Assembly: GCA_945929965.1 (NCBI GenBank)
Contig: CAMEOT010000006.1
Coordinates: forward strand, 57,898-121,897
Direction: 5' to 3'
Length of the DNA stretch: 64,000 nt
Source: an uncultured Lachnospiraceae bacterium
GTDB lineage: Bacteria; Bacillota; Clostridia; Lachnospirales; Lachnospiraceae
Shown here: piece after piece, positions 54,908 to 63,975 of the stretch
How positions within the stretch are numbered: position 1 is the stretch's first letter
Layout of the letters: each line of letters begins with the position of its first letter
Made by a program: the position numbers and the translations under genes
Notes under the pieces: model-generated
The model's database searches: none
What the model was told of the DNA's origin: nothing
What the model saw: the letters and a program-made list of their open reading frames with translations, nothing else

Positions 54908-55570
54908 ATGGAGTTTAAAGTAGAGAACGGGGACGGAATCGACAGCTGGAAGGAGGTTACGCTGGTATACAGTGCGGCACTGCGTCAGATGGAGACGAAG
55001 ATGCAGATCCTGAACGATGAATTTCAGCATGTACACCAGTATAATCCTATTGAACATATCAAGGCGCGGATCAAGACTCCGGAGAGTATTGTCAAAAAGC
55101 TGAAGCGTTACGGACAGGAGTCCACCATAGACAATATGGTAAAATACATAAACGATATCGCGGGCATCCGTATCATCTGTTCCTTCACTTCCGATATCTA
55201 TCGTATCGCGGATATGATCCGGGATCAGAAGGATATCCGGGTGATCGCAGTGAAGGATTACATCACCTATCCCAAGGCAAGCGGTTACAAAAGCTACCAC
55301 ATGATCGTCAGTATTCCGGTGTACCTGTCGGATCGCACGGTGGATACGAAAGTAGAGATTCAGATCCGTACGGTAGCCATGGATTTCTGGGCGAGCCTGG
55401 AGCACAAGATTCATTATAAGTTCGAAGGCGATGCGCCGGAGAACATTAAGAATGAGCTGGTGGAATGTGCGCGGATGGTATCCGATCTGGATGCACGGAT
55501 GCTGTCTCTGAATGAAGAGATTTTAGCAATCAGCAAAAAGCAGGAAGAAGAAAAAAGACAGAACGCATGA
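54908..55570 (+). CDS. Small alarmone synthetase (GTP pyrophosphokinase), YjbM/RelQ-like
   Basis: 220 residues containing only a RelA/SpoT synthetase domain, so it makes (p)ppGpp but cannot hydrolyse it. Motifs: IEHIKARIKTPESIVKKLKR, DIAGIRIICSF, YPKASGYKSYH (substrate loop) and VEIQIRTVAMDFWASLEHK. Charged C-terminal helix. Start at 54908 follows GAGAGG. A terminator follows. Confidence 0.93.
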   Translation: MEFKVENGDGIDSWKEVTLVYSAALRQMETKMQILNDEFQHVHQYNPIEHIKARIKTPESIVKKLKRYGQESTIDNMVKYINDIAGIRIICSFTSDIYRIADMIRDQKDIRVIAVKDYITYPKASGYKSYHMIVSIPVYLSDRTVDTKVEIQIRTVAMDFWASLEHKIHYKFEGDAPENIKNELVECARMVSDLDARMLSLNEEILAISKKQEEEKRQNA

Positions 55571-55576
55571 ACATCT

Positions 55577-55608
55577 AAAAGAGCTTTCCTAATCGGGAAG
55601 GCTTTTTT
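55577..55608 (+). terminator. Terminator of the alarmone synthetase gene
   Basis: AGCTTTCC pairs with GGAAGGCT (one G-U), extended by A-T pairs, with a T run. The following gap to 55966 also holds GCCCAG/CTGGGC at 55635-55660, a short peptide frame and a promoter. Confidence 0.75.
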
Positions 55609-55664
55609 AGATAAACTCCCATAAAATGAGGAGTGCCCAGACACCTCTCGGCGCCTGGGCTATT

Positions 55665-55760
55665 ATGAAAAAATTTATCTTATATGCTTTGTTATCCGGA
55701 AGCCTTATCTCTTCCTTGACTGTATTTAAAGTATACCAACCAATTATGAACAAAATATGA
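55665..55760 (+). CDS. Possible 31-residue membrane peptide
   Basis: Short frame with a basic start (MKKF), a hydrophobic core (ILYALLSGSLISSLTVF) and a basic C-terminus. It follows a small GC hairpin. The ribosome site is weak, so it may be chance; the signal-like layout is the only support. Confidence 0.25.
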   Translation: MKKFILYALLSGSLISSLTVFKVYQPIMNKI

Positions 55761-55875
55761 ACACAATGTGAAAGCTTGGTGAATTTTACGAAAAAGCACA
55801 GAAAGCCAAAAAGAAACTGTACAAATTGCATAAAAATGTGCAGGTGTAAGAAATACAGTATTCATGGGGTTTTGG

Positions 55876-55904
55876 TTGTAACCGGAGAATAAACATGATA
55901 AAAT
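55876..55904 (+). promoter_or_regulatory. Sigma-A promoter of the coiled-coil protein gene
   Basis: TTGTAA at 55876-55881, 17 bases, TAAAAT at 55899-55904. Confidence 0.45.
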
Positions 55905-55965
55905 AGGAGCAGTTGAAAAGGAAAACAGTTCACATGAGGGACAAAATATGTTTGGAGGAAGATGG

Positions 55966-56568
55966 ATGGATACTTTTATGGATAAACTTGCACAAAAGTT
56001 GAATGCGCAGGAAATAATCAGAGCCAATTCCGCAGCGGATGCCGAAGAGATGGATCAACTGAAGAGTCAGCTGCGCGAATACGATGAATGCCTGGCACAG
56101 ATGCAGCAAGTCAATAAAGAATTAAAGGCAATCAACCATGAGATGGAGAAGCTGATGTCCGAGACCATCGCTCCGGAAGTGAAGAAGTTATCCGAAGAGA
56201 GCGTAGCTGCTATTGAGAAGCTTCAGCAGGAGAATGCGGACAAGCTGGAAGAACTGGGACAGCGCTACATTGCCAAGCTGGAGGAACTTAAGCAGAGCAC
56301 CGAGGTACTGGATGAGCTGCAGAAGCATTTGGATGAGAAGTTAAACACTACCGAGGAAAATGTGCACAAGGAATGCGTAAAGGTATATCGCAATGTACAG
56401 GCTGCCGTAGTGGAAGAGAACGAGAAACAGACCGAGGCAATCGTTAAGAAGGTTAAGTCCTGCCTTGGGGGCAGACTGAACGGTGTACTGGGAGTATCGA
56501 TCGCTGCACTGTTGGTGGCTGCGGCAGATATTGCCTTGCATGTATTGAGTATTCTTCATATCTTCTAG
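55966..56568 (+). CDS. Coiled-coil protein with C-terminal membrane anchor
   Basis: 200 residues: N-terminal MDTFMDKLAQKLNAQEII, a long predicted coiled coil (about 30-165, rich in Glu, Lys, Leu heptads) and a C-terminal hydrophobic segment (VLGVSIAALLVAAADIALHV) preceded by a basic stretch. Looks like a tail-anchored scaffold; function unknown. GGAGGA favours the start at 55966, but an ATG at 55948 with GAGGG is also possible. Confidence 0.7.
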   Translation: MDTFMDKLAQKLNAQEIIRANSAADAEEMDQLKSQLREYDECLAQMQQVNKELKAINHEMEKLMSETIAPEVKKLSEESVAAIEKLQQENADKLEELGQRYIAKLEELKQSTEVLDELQKHLDEKLNTTEENVHKECVKVYRNVQAAVVEENEKQTEAIVKKVKSCLGGRLNGVLGVSIAALLVAAADIALHVLSILHIF

Positions 56569-56591
56569 GAAATACGGAAACGAGGTTAGCT

Positions 56592-57155
56592 ATGAGCAAA
56601 GAACTTTGGAAGCCGGGGAACATGTTATATCCGCTCCCGGTGGTCATGGTGAGTCTGGCAGACGCAGAGGGGCATCCCAACATCATTACATTGGCATGGG
56701 TCGGAACAGTGTGCACCAATCCACCGATGGTATCCATCTCCGTGCGACCGGAGAGATACTCTTATCCGATCTTAAAGGAAACCGGGGAATTTGTCATTAA
56801 TCTGACTACGAAGGACCTGACCTTTGCGACGGATTACTGTGGTGTCAAGAGCGGCCGCGATGTGGACAAATTCAAAGAGATGGGACTTACGGCAATTCCG
56901 GCATCTGTCGTGAAGGCACCGATGATCGGCGAGAGCCCGGTGAATATCGAGTGCAAGGTACGCGAGATTAAGCCGCTCGGATCCCACGATATGTTTTTGG
57001 CGGATGTTGTGGCAGTGCATGCCGATGAAAAATATATGGACGAGAAGCATAAGTTCCACCTGGAGCAGGCAGAGCCCATCATTTATTCCCACGGCACCTA
57101 TTTCGCCTGTGGGGAACAGCTGGGAACTTTCGGTTACAGCGTGAAAAAACGGTAA
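56592..57155 (+). CDS. Flavin reductase-like FMN-binding protein
   Basis: 187 residues of the flavin reductase/DIM6-NTAB family (split-barrel FMN binding). Seen: PLPVVMVSLADAEGHPNIIT, ISVRPERYSYPILKETGEFVINL and LGSHDMFLADVVAVHADE, in the family order. Probably an NAD(P)H-dependent FMN protein of unknown partner. Lies 23 bases after the coiled-coil gene, likely one transcript. Confidence 0.88.
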   Translation: MSKELWKPGNMLYPLPVVMVSLADAEGHPNIITLAWVGTVCTNPPMVSISVRPERYSYPILKETGEFVINLTTKDLTFATDYCGVKSGRDVDKFKEMGLTAIPASVVKAPMIGESPVNIECKVREIKPLGSHDMFLADVVAVHADEKYMDEKHKFHLEQAEPIIYSHGTYFACGEQLGTFGYSVKKR

Positions 57156-57247
57156 AGAAATGGGAAAAAAGCGCTTGACGTTTTTCTCACGGTTCGGTAT
57201 CATAATAAAAAACACAATACTGACATTACTATATACTACAAAGAAGT

Positions 57248-57277
57248 AGCATCAGACGGGAGTCTGATGCTTTTTTT
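57248..57277 (+). terminator. Terminator after the flavin reductase gene
   Basis: 10-bp stem AGCATCAGAC with GTCTGATGCT, four-base loop, then six Ts. Confidence 0.88.
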
Positions 57278-57309
57278 GTTCTTTTATCAGGAAAGTCCGG
57301 GTGAAGCAT

Positions 57310-57864
57310 ATGACACAGTTAGACAAAAATATTGCATTTAATTTAAAGAGGATCCGCAAATCCAAAAATATGAGTCTGGATATGCTGGCGGAGCGCACCG
57401 GGGTAAGCAAGAGTATGCTGGGGCAGATTGAAAGAGGAGAGTCGAATCCTACGGTATCCACCATCGGCAAGATCGTGGATGGATTAAAGGTACCCTTCGA
57501 GCAGTTGATTTACGACAGACAGGAATTCATGGTAATGCCTTCTTTAGAGGAGGCACCGGTTTTTCGGGTAAAGGAAGGCGAATACCGGATCTATGTGATG
57601 CTGCCCTACGATGTGGGCAGGAACTTTGAAATCTATCAGGGAGAAGTGGTGCCGGGTGCACAGATGGAGAGCGAATCCCACGGGGAAAATACCTGGGAAT
57701 ACCTGACTGTGGTATCCGGGGAAGTGGAACTGTATCTGGAAGATAAGAGCTTCTGTGTGAAGACAGGAAGCTCCCTCTATTTTGCCAGTGACAGAAGACA
57801 TGTCTACCGTAATGTCGGTGGTGAAAAAGCGGTAGTTACGATGCTCGTTACCACACAGCGGTAG
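57310..57864 (+). CDS. XRE family regulator with cupin domain
   Basis: 184 residues. N-terminal helix-turn-helix about 10-65 (NLKRIRKSKNMSLDMLAERTG in part, SKSMLGQIERGESNPTVSTI) and a C-terminal cupin about 105-180 (ENTWEYLTVVSGEVELYL, TGSSLYFASDRRHVYRN). Such regulators control amine, amino acid or sugar-nucleotide genes. Start is either ATG 57310 or GTG 57301; both have modest ribosome sites. Convergent with the polymerase gene with two bases between. Confidence 0.9.
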   Translation: MTQLDKNIAFNLKRIRKSKNMSLDMLAERTGVSKSMLGQIERGESNPTVSTIGKIVDGLKVPFEQLIYDRQEFMVMPSLEEAPVFRVKEGEYRIYVMLPYDVGRNFEIYQGEVVPGAQMESESHGENTWEYLTVVSGEVELYLEDKSFCVKTGSSLYFASDRRHVYRNVGGEKAVVTMLVTTQR

Positions 57865-57865
57865 A

Positions 57866-59056
57866 TTATAGAAAACGCCCTCTTTTGATGGCATCTTTGC
57901 CGTATTTTGCACGGATATCGTCCAAAGCGGCGTCCAGCTTCTGCTGCTTCTCGGAGCGGGGCGCGGCAAAGTCAAAGAGACTCAACTGGATCGGTTCGTC
58001 CTCCGGCACCAGCTTCGAAGTCCGGACGCCTAAGAGCCGTATGGGAGAGGAATCCCATAGTTCGTCAAAAAGTGCACAGGCATCCTCATACAGGAGATTC
58101 ACCGAAGCCGTGGGAGTATCCAGAGGCATCTGGTGGGATACATTCCGGAAATCATTGTAGCGGATCTCTGTACAGATCTGCCCCGCCAGCTGGTGGGAAG
58201 CGCGTAAGCGCCTGCCTACGGATTCGCACAGAGACAGCAGTACCTTGCAGGCATCCTCCCGCGTCAGGGCATCACAGCTTAATGTGGTGGAGCTGCCGAT
58301 ACCTTTTGCCCGGGAAGGCTCTGTGACTACCGTGGAGTCATCGATGCCGTTGGCATATTGCCACAGACTGCGGCCGTGGCTTTTTAAATGTGCTTCTAAG
58401 ATGGCAGGATCGGTATGCGCGAGATCTCCGATGGTGAGAATGCCCAGCTTACGAAGAGTCTCCGCACTGGAACGCCCGCAGGTGAACAGGGCAGAGACGG
58501 GCAACGGCCACATTTTCTGAGCAATTTCATTATGATACAGCGTGTGTGTCTTATCAGGCTTCTGAAAATCAGACGCCATTTTCGCAAGGACTTTTCGGTC
58601 CGAGATTCCCACATTTACTGTGAATTTGAATTTTTCGAAGACAGAATGCCGGATGTAGGCAGCGGCCTCACAAGGAGAGGCGTAGTTTGCCGCAATGGGA
58701 GTATAGTCCATATAGCATTCATCTATGCTGACCTGCTCGATATCTGGGCAGATATTCGACAGGTGTTCCATGAGCAGCTGGCTTTTTGTACGGTACATAT
58801 TGTGGTCCGGAGCTGCCATTACGAGATGGGGACACTTGCGCAGGGCATTCACGACCGGTTCGCCGGTAGTGATACCGTAGGCCTTGGCAGGTATAGATTT
58901 TGCCAGTACCACACCATGCCTGGTGGCAGTGTCGCCGCCAACGATGGCCGGAATCGTGCGAAGATCCACCGGATCTCCATGCTCAAGCCTGTGCAGGGCG
59001 GTCCAACTTAAAAAGGCGGAATTCACATCAATATGAAAAATGATCGCATCCTGCAT
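57866..59056 (-). CDS. Y-family DNA polymerase, DinB/Pol IV-like
   Basis: 396 residues, translesion polymerase. Catalytic acids in FHIDVNSAFLSW and QVSIDECYMDYT; steric and finger motifs in AKSIPAKAYGITTGEPV; helix-hairpin-helix region around LRKLGILTIGDLAHTDP; little finger follows. The C-terminal IQLSLFDF is a textbook sliding-clamp binding motif. AAAGGAG precedes the start. Confidence 0.93.
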   Translation of the reverse strand: MQDAIIFHIDVNSAFLSWTALHRLEHGDPVDLRTIPAIVGGDTATRHGVVLAKSIPAKAYGITTGEPVVNALRKCPHLVMAAPDHNMYRTKSQLLMEHLSNICPDIEQVSIDECYMDYTPIAANYASPCEAAAYIRHSVFEKFKFTVNVGISDRKVLAKMASDFQKPDKTHTLYHNEIAQKMWPLPVSALFTCGRSSAETLRKLGILTIGDLAHTDPAILEAHLKSHGRSLWQYANGIDDSTVVTEPSRAKGIGSSTTLSCDALTREDACKVLLSLCESVGRRLRASHQLAGQICTEIRYNDFRNVSHQMPLDTPTASVNLLYEDACALFDELWDSSPIRLLGVRTSKLVPEDEPIQLSLFDFAAPRSEKQQKLDAALDDIRAKYGKDAIKRGRFL

Positions 59057-59276
59057 GGGAGACTCCTTTCCAAAATATCAGTAAACATCTTAAGTATAGC
59101 ATAAATCAGTCGGAAAGAAAATAGAAAAATCGAACATACATTCTTCCTTTACAAGGTATAGAAATGCTGATAGAATCAATATGTTACAAAGTTATTACAG
59201 TAAGAAAGGTATATAGGAAGTCCGGTTGGGACATACTGTATACTGTTGATAGATACCATAGATCGAGAAGGAATTC

Positions 59277-60863
59277 ATGAAGAAACTGACATCTTACTCT
59301 AAAAGAGTAAAATATACATATGTGAAAACGACGTTTGCCACACTTTTTGTGAGCCTGTTTTTCCTGAAAGGGTACGCAGCGTTTGAAAAGACCGGAGAGA
59401 ATTATTTCCATGTATTCTTGAACGGCAACGAGATCGGAACGGTCGGAGAGGCTGACAGAGCAGAACAGCTTTTACAGGAAGCCAGGAGAAATATAGCATC
59501 CGGAAGCGATGACATTCTGTTTATGGATGCAGATCTGACAATGGTCGGTGAGGAAGTGCTGTGGGGCACGTTGGACAATGAGGACAGCATGCTGGCAGCC
59601 ATGGAACGGGAGTTGGAGAACAGTATCCGTGAGACATCCCACAGATCTTATACTATGAAGGTAAATGAATACATGGTTAACCTGTCCAGTGTGGATGAGG
59701 TGAAATCTCTGCTGCAGGCAGCAGTGGACAAATATGATTCGGAAGAAAAATTCAGTGTGGAACTGACGCATGATGCACAGAAGGAATTCAATGTGCTTAC
59801 CACAGAAGTGGTGAATCGTCAGGAACTGACCGCACAGGAAGAGCAGAAGGAAGAAGCCATCTATGCAGGTGGTGTACAGACAGCCCTGGATCAGGCCGGC
59901 GCCCAGGCAGATCAACAGGAAGAAAAGGATTTCGAGGACTACGAGCTGGGTCTGATGACTATGGATTTTGCGGAGAAGGTAGAGATCGTGGAAACCTATC
60001 TTCCGGAGAATATGCTGACGCCGTTGGATCAGGCGATCGAGGATGTGATCAAGGATCAGGAGACTCCCGGTGAATATGAGGTGGTCAGTGGAGATACCCT
60101 GTCCGAGATCTCCATCAAAGTCAACATTCCCATTGATCAGATCATTGCCATGAACAGTGAGACACTGACAGATGAAAATTCTACGATCCGTGTGGGAGAC
60201 AAGCTGATCATCACCGTGCCGGAGCCCGAGCTGTCCGTGGAGCGCATGGAACAGAATTACTACGAAGAAATCTACGATGCAGATGTAATCTATGTGGATA
60301 ACGATTCCTGGTATACGACACAGACCAAGATCTTACAGCAGCCTTCCGCGGGCTTCCGCCGCGTGGTGGCAGACGTATCCTATCTGAATGACAGAGAGGT
60401 GACCAGGGATATTCTGAAGGAAGAGGTTGTTATGGAGGCGGTTCCGAAGATCGTAGAACGGGGAACCAAGATTCCGCCCACCTATATCAAGCCGATCTCC
60501 GGCGGACGTCAGTCGTCCGGATTCGGACGCAGAAAGTCACCGACCAAGGGTGCCAGCAGCTATCATAAGGGAGTAGACTGGTCGGTTCCTACTGGAACTG
60601 CGGTATTTGCATCCTGCGGCGGAACCGTTGTGAAAGCCGGATGGGGAAGCGGATACGGTTATTGTGTCTACATTAACCATGAGGACGGCAGACAGACCAG
60701 ATACGGTCATTTAAGCAAGGTACTGGTCAAGGCAGGGCAGACGGTAAAACAGGGAGAACGTATCGCACTCAGCGGAAATACCGGTATCAGTACGGGACCT
60801 CATCTTCATTTTGAGATTCTGATTAACGGCAGCCAGGTGAACCCGCTCAAGTACCTGAATTAG
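59277..60863 (+). CDS. Secreted M23 metallopeptidase with LysM and G5 domains
   Basis: 528 residues. One N-terminal membrane/signal segment (TTFATLFVSLFFLKGYAAF), a helical region to about 240, LysM about 265-315 (YEVVSGDTLSEISIKVNIPI), a G5 domain about 320-395, and an M23 (LytM) domain about 410-528. Zinc ligands are in SSYHKGVDW and HLHFE, with YGHLS. Cuts peptide crossbridges of peptidoglycan, at the cell surface or in sporulation. murA follows, which fits wall metabolism. Confidence 0.93.
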   Translation: MKKLTSYSKRVKYTYVKTTFATLFVSLFFLKGYAAFEKTGENYFHVFLNGNEIGTVGEADRAEQLLQEARRNIASGSDDILFMDADLTMVGEEVLWGTLDNEDSMLAAMERELENSIRETSHRSYTMKVNEYMVNLSSVDEVKSLLQAAVDKYDSEEKFSVELTHDAQKEFNVLTTEVVNRQELTAQEEQKEEAIYAGGVQTALDQAGAQADQQEEKDFEDYELGLMTMDFAEKVEIVETYLPENMLTPLDQAIEDVIKDQETPGEYEVVSGDTLSEISIKVNIPIDQIIAMNSETLTDENSTIRVGDKLIITVPEPELSVERMEQNYYEEIYDADVIYVDNDSWYTTQTKILQQPSAGFRRVVADVSYLNDREVTRDILKEEVVMEAVPKIVERGTKIPPTYIKPISGGRQSSGFGRRKSPTKGASSYHKGVDWSVPTGTAVFASCGGTVVKAGWGSGYGYCVYINHEDGRQTRYGHLSKVLVKAGQTVKQGERIALSGNTGISTGPHLHFEILINGSQVNPLKYLN

Positions 60864-60872
60864 GGTGTTGTA

Positions 60873-60901
60873 TTTACAAATTCCCCAAAATGTGGTATAA
60901 G
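60873..60901 (+). promoter_or_regulatory. Sigma-A promoter of murA
   Basis: TTTACA at 60873-60878, 17 bases, TATAAG at 60896-60901, 48 bases before the murA start. Confidence 0.5.
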
Positions 60902-60948
60902 TGCTTAAGAAGGTTTTTTCTGATCTGAGAATAACAGAGGTAAGAACA

Positions 60949-62241
60949 ATGGAACAATACGCAATCAAAGGCGGTAATCCATTAGTCGGAGAAGTGGAAA
61001 TAGGAGGTGCTAAGAATGCGGCACTTCCTATTCTTGCTGCTTCCGTAATGACGGATGAGACTGTTTATATAGAAAATGTGCCGGATGTAAGAGACACGAA
61101 CGTACTTTTGTGCGCTATGGAGAACATTGGCGTGATCGTAAAGCGTACTGATCGCCATAAGGTGACCCTCAATGCATCCAATATCAGTGAACTTGTAGTA
61201 GAAGATGAAAATATCAAGAAGATCAGAGCGTCCTATTATCTGATCGGTGCTCTGCTTGGCAAATACAAGCATGCGGAAGTGGCACTTCCCGGCGGATGTG
61301 ATATCGGTTGTCGTGCTATTGACCAGCACATCAAGGGTTTCCGTGCCCTGGGTGCAGAGGTGAAGATCGAGCATGGACTGATCAAGACCCATGCGGAGCA
61401 TCTTCGCGGCAGCCATATCTATATGGATGTGGTCAGCGTTGGTGCTACCATCAATATCATGATGGCCGCTGTAATGGCAGAAGGCACCACCATTATCGAG
61501 AATTCAGCGAAGGAACCCCATGTGGTAGACTTGGCGAACTTTTTGAACAGTATGGGAGCCAACATCAAGGGCGCCGGTACGGATGTGATCCGTATCAAGG
61601 GTGTATCCCATCTGCACGGTACCGAGTATGCCGTGATCCCTGACCAGATCGAGGCGGGCACATTTATGTTCGCGGCAGCGGTGACCAAGGGCGATGTAAC
61701 GGTGAAAAATGTGATTCCCAAGCATCTGGAGTCCATTACGGCAAAGCTGTTGGAGATCGGCTGTGAAGTAGAGGAGGCGGACGACTGTATCCGCGTGGTG
61801 GCATCCAAGCCTCTGCAGCATACCCAGGTGAAGACTCTGCCCTATCCGGGATTCCCCACAGATATGCAGCCGCAGATCACCGTGGCACTGGGACTGTCCA
61901 AGGGGACCAGCATCGTGACCGAGAGTATTTTCGAGAACCGGTTCAAATATGTAGATGAACTGACCCGTATGGGAGCCAATATCAAAGTAGAGGGCAATAC
62001 CGCCATCATTGACGGTGTATCCAGATATACCGGAGCGAATATTTCCGCACCGGATCTGCGGGCAGGTGCTGCACTGGTACTGGCAGCAATGTCTGCGGAA
62101 GGCTTTTCCACCGTGGATGATATCCGTTATATCGAGAGAGGCTACGAAGACTTCCATCTGAAATTACAGGGACTGGGAGCGCAGATCGAGTTGATCGAAA
62201 CCGAGAGAGATTTACAGAAGTTCAAATTAAAGATCGGTTGA
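60949..62241 (+). CDS. murA: UDP-N-acetylglucosamine 1-carboxyvinyltransferase
   Basis: 430 residues; first committed step of peptidoglycan synthesis. Substrate motif GGAKNAALPILAAS near the N-terminus and the fosfomycin-sensitive Cys117 in LPGGCDIG. Start at 60949 follows AGAGGT; an in-frame ATG is not available upstream except an unlikely one at 60901. Firmicutes often carry two MurA forms; I cannot say which this is. Confidence 0.96.
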   Translation: MEQYAIKGGNPLVGEVEIGGAKNAALPILAASVMTDETVYIENVPDVRDTNVLLCAMENIGVIVKRTDRHKVTLNASNISELVVEDENIKKIRASYYLIGALLGKYKHAEVALPGGCDIGCRAIDQHIKGFRALGAEVKIEHGLIKTHAEHLRGSHIYMDVVSVGATINIMMAAVMAEGTTIIENSAKEPHVVDLANFLNSMGANIKGAGTDVIRIKGVSHLHGTEYAVIPDQIEAGTFMFAAAVTKGDVTVKNVIPKHLESITAKLLEIGCEVEEADDCIRVVASKPLQHTQVKTLPYPGFPTDMQPQITVALGLSKGTSIVTESIFENRFKYVDELTRMGANIKVEGNTAIIDGVSRYTGANISAPDLRAGAALVLAAMSAEGFSTVDDIRYIERGYEDFHLKLQGLGAQIELIETERDLQKFKLKIG

Positions 62242-62360
62242 TCCTGTCGGGATCGCTGATGCTACAACTGAGTGAGTGCTACAACTGAGAAAAAATGTCT
62301 GTTGACAAACAGGGCATCTCATAGTAAGCTAGCCTACGTAGAAAAGTTCATATAGACTTT

Positions 62361-62464
62361 CCCTTATTCAGAGTGGTGGAGATACATAGGATCGATGAAG
62401 CCACGGCAACCCCGCAGAATGCGGAAGGTGCCCACCTGAGCGAGCAATTGTCGAACAATAAGAG
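62361..62464 (+). ncRNA. SAM-I (S-box) riboswitch of metK
   Basis: P1 is CTTATT (62363-62368) with AATAAG (62457-62462). The core has AGAGTGGTGGAG, the kink-turn block GATGAAGCCACGGCAACC, AAGGTGCC and CCTGAGCGAG in the known order. A terminator lies 25 bases downstream. High SAM should favour the terminator and stop metK expression. A TTGACA at 62302 may be the -35 of its promoter, though the -10 is poor. Confidence 0.95.
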
Positions 62465-62486
62465 GATTTGATCGATCGTTAAATCA

Positions 62487-62512
62487 GTCCGCTTAGTAAA
62501 GCGGACTTTTTT
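62487..62512 (+). terminator. Riboswitch-controlled terminator
   Basis: GTCCGCTT pairs with AAGCGGAC around AGTA, then six Ts: the expression platform of the SAM-I riboswitch. Confidence 0.92.
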
Positions 62513-62514
62513 GT

Positions 62515-62596
62515 ATCATTCAGAGCCATGAGATAGCCTCAATGAGCAAAAGGAAAGCATCGAAGATGCAATTTTGCGAAGGAGGCTATGAATGAT
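62515..62596. repeat. Structured dispersed element (E2) between riboswitch and metK
   Basis: Outer stem ATAGCCTC (62533-62540) with 62582-62589, possibly extended by ATCATTCA/TGAATGAT with an 11-base bulge. Inside is the nested hairpin GCAAAA/TTTTGC around GCATC/GATGC. Bases 62542-62580 match E1 (42409-42447) at 36 of 39 positions, and two of the three differences avoid the stems. Confidence 0.65.
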
Positions 62597-62656
62597 AGGA
62601 CTTTAGTAACTCATACACTAGACCCTCTTCCCATAGGGAAGCAGAATGGAGGACAA

Positions 62657-63844
62657 ATGGAAAAACGTTTATTTACATCGGAGTCCGTAACGGAAGGACA
62701 TCCCGATAAAATCTGTGATGCCGTATCTGATGCGGTGCTGGATGCGCTGATGGAGCAGGATCCGTTCAGCCGTGTAGCATGTGAGACCTGCACCAACACC
62801 GGTTTCGTACTGGTAATGGGTGAGATCACCACCAAGGCTAACATTGATATTCCCGCTATCGTTCGTAAGACTGTGACCGAGATCGGTTACGACTCTTCCG
62901 AGAAGGGATTCGATGGCAATACCTGTGCCGTTATGGTATCTCTGGACAAGCAATCCGCCGATATCGCTATGGGCGTAGACAAGGCATTGGAAGCAAAAGA
63001 AAGCAACATGACCGATGATCAGCTGGATGCTATCGGTGCAGGAGACCAGGGCATGATGTTTGGTTTCGCTACCGATGAGACTCCGGAATATATGCCGTAT
63101 CCTATCTCTCTGGCACACAAGCTGACCAGACAGTTGACCAAGGTGCGTAAGGACGGAACATTATCTTATTTAAGACCCGACGGCAAGAGCCAGGTATCCG
63201 TAGAATATGATGAGAATGGCAAGCCTGTCCGTCTGGAAGCTGTCGTTCTGTCTACCCAGCATGACGAGCATGTATCTCAGGAACAGATTCATGAGGATAT
63301 CAAGAAATATGTATTCGATCCCGTTCTGCCCGCAGACATGATCGATGCAGACACCAAGTTCTTCATCAATCCTACCGGACGTTTTGTAATCGGCGGACCT
63401 AACGGTGACAGCGGACTGACCGGTCGTAAGATCATCGTAGACACCTACGGCGGATATGCACGTCACGGCGGCGGAGCTTTCTCCGGCAAGGACTGCACCA
63501 AGGTGGACAGAAGTGCCGCTTACGCCGCTCGTTATGTTGCAAAGAATATCGTAGCGGCCGGACTGGCTGAGAAGTGTGAAATTCAGCTGTCTTACGCTAT
63601 CGGTGTAGCACAGCCTACCTCCATCATGGTAGATACCTTCGGTACCGGCAAACTGCACGATGACAAGCTGGTAGAGATCATCCGTGAGAACTTCGACTTA
63701 AGACCCGCAGGCATTATCAAGATGCTGGATCTGCGCAGACCTATCTACAAGCAGACCTCTTCCTACGGTCACTTCGGACGTACCGATGTGGATCTGCCCT
63801 GGGAGAAACTGGACAAGGTGGATCTGTTAAAGAAGTACTTGTAA
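62657..63844 (+). CDS. metK: S-adenosylmethionine synthetase
   Basis: 396 residues; makes SAM from methionine and ATP. Hallmarks: [15 protein letters not shown] at the start, [12 protein letters not shown], and the P-loop-like [16 protein letters not shown]. Start at 62657 follows GGAGGA and is where homologues begin; an in-frame ATG at 62588 lies in the E2 element and would add 23 unconserved residues. Controlled by the SAM-I riboswitch upstream. Confidence 0.98.
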   Translation: MEKRLFTSESVTEGHPDKICDAVSDAVLDALMEQDPFSRVACETCTNTGFVLVMGEITTKANIDIPAIVRKTVTEIGYDSSEKGFDGNTCAVMVSLDKQSADIAMGVDKALEAKESNMTDDQLDAIGAGDQGMMFGFATDETPEYMPYPISLAHKLTRQLTKVRKDGTLSYLRPDGKSQVSVEYDENGKPVRLEAVVLSTQHDEHVSQEQIHEDIKKYVFDPVLPADMIDADTKFFINPTGRFVIGGPNGDSGLTGRKIIVDTYGGYARHGGGAFSGKDCTKVDRSAAYAARYVAKNIVAAGLAEKCEIQLSYAIGVAQPTSIMVDTFGTGKLHDDKLVEIIRENFDLRPAGIIKMLDLRRPIYKQTSSYGHFGRTDVDLPWEKLDKVDLLKKYL

Positions 63845-63859
63845 GTGGAGCGACAGTTA

Positions 63860-63895
63860 AGAAGTATATTACTGCTCAGGCAGTAATATACTTCT
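63860..63895 (+). terminator. Long stem-loop after metK
   Basis: Perfect 16-bp stem (63860-63875 with 63880-63895), four-base loop. The T run is weak (CTTATT), but position and stem strength suggest a terminator. Confidence 0.8.
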
Positions 63896-63900
63896 CTTAT

Positions 63901-63975
63901 TAAATTGAGAGTTAATATAAGAAATGCTATCGAATCCCCGGAGTCCTTGGCTACTGATTTCTTGAAAAACTTCAT
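63901..63975. repeat. Dispersed intergenic repeat, short copy (B)
   Basis: 63901-63940 matches 1856-1894 after glgP except for one inserted base; GGCTACTGATTT at 63949 echoes 2066. Compared with copy A about 165 internal bases are missing. The right boundary is not certain because the window ends. Confidence 0.6.

Noticed and set aside
62588..62656. Alternative metK start 23 codons upstream
   Set aside because: It lies within the E2 repeat, its GGAGG is only two bases from the ATG, and MetK proteins begin at [11 protein letters not shown].
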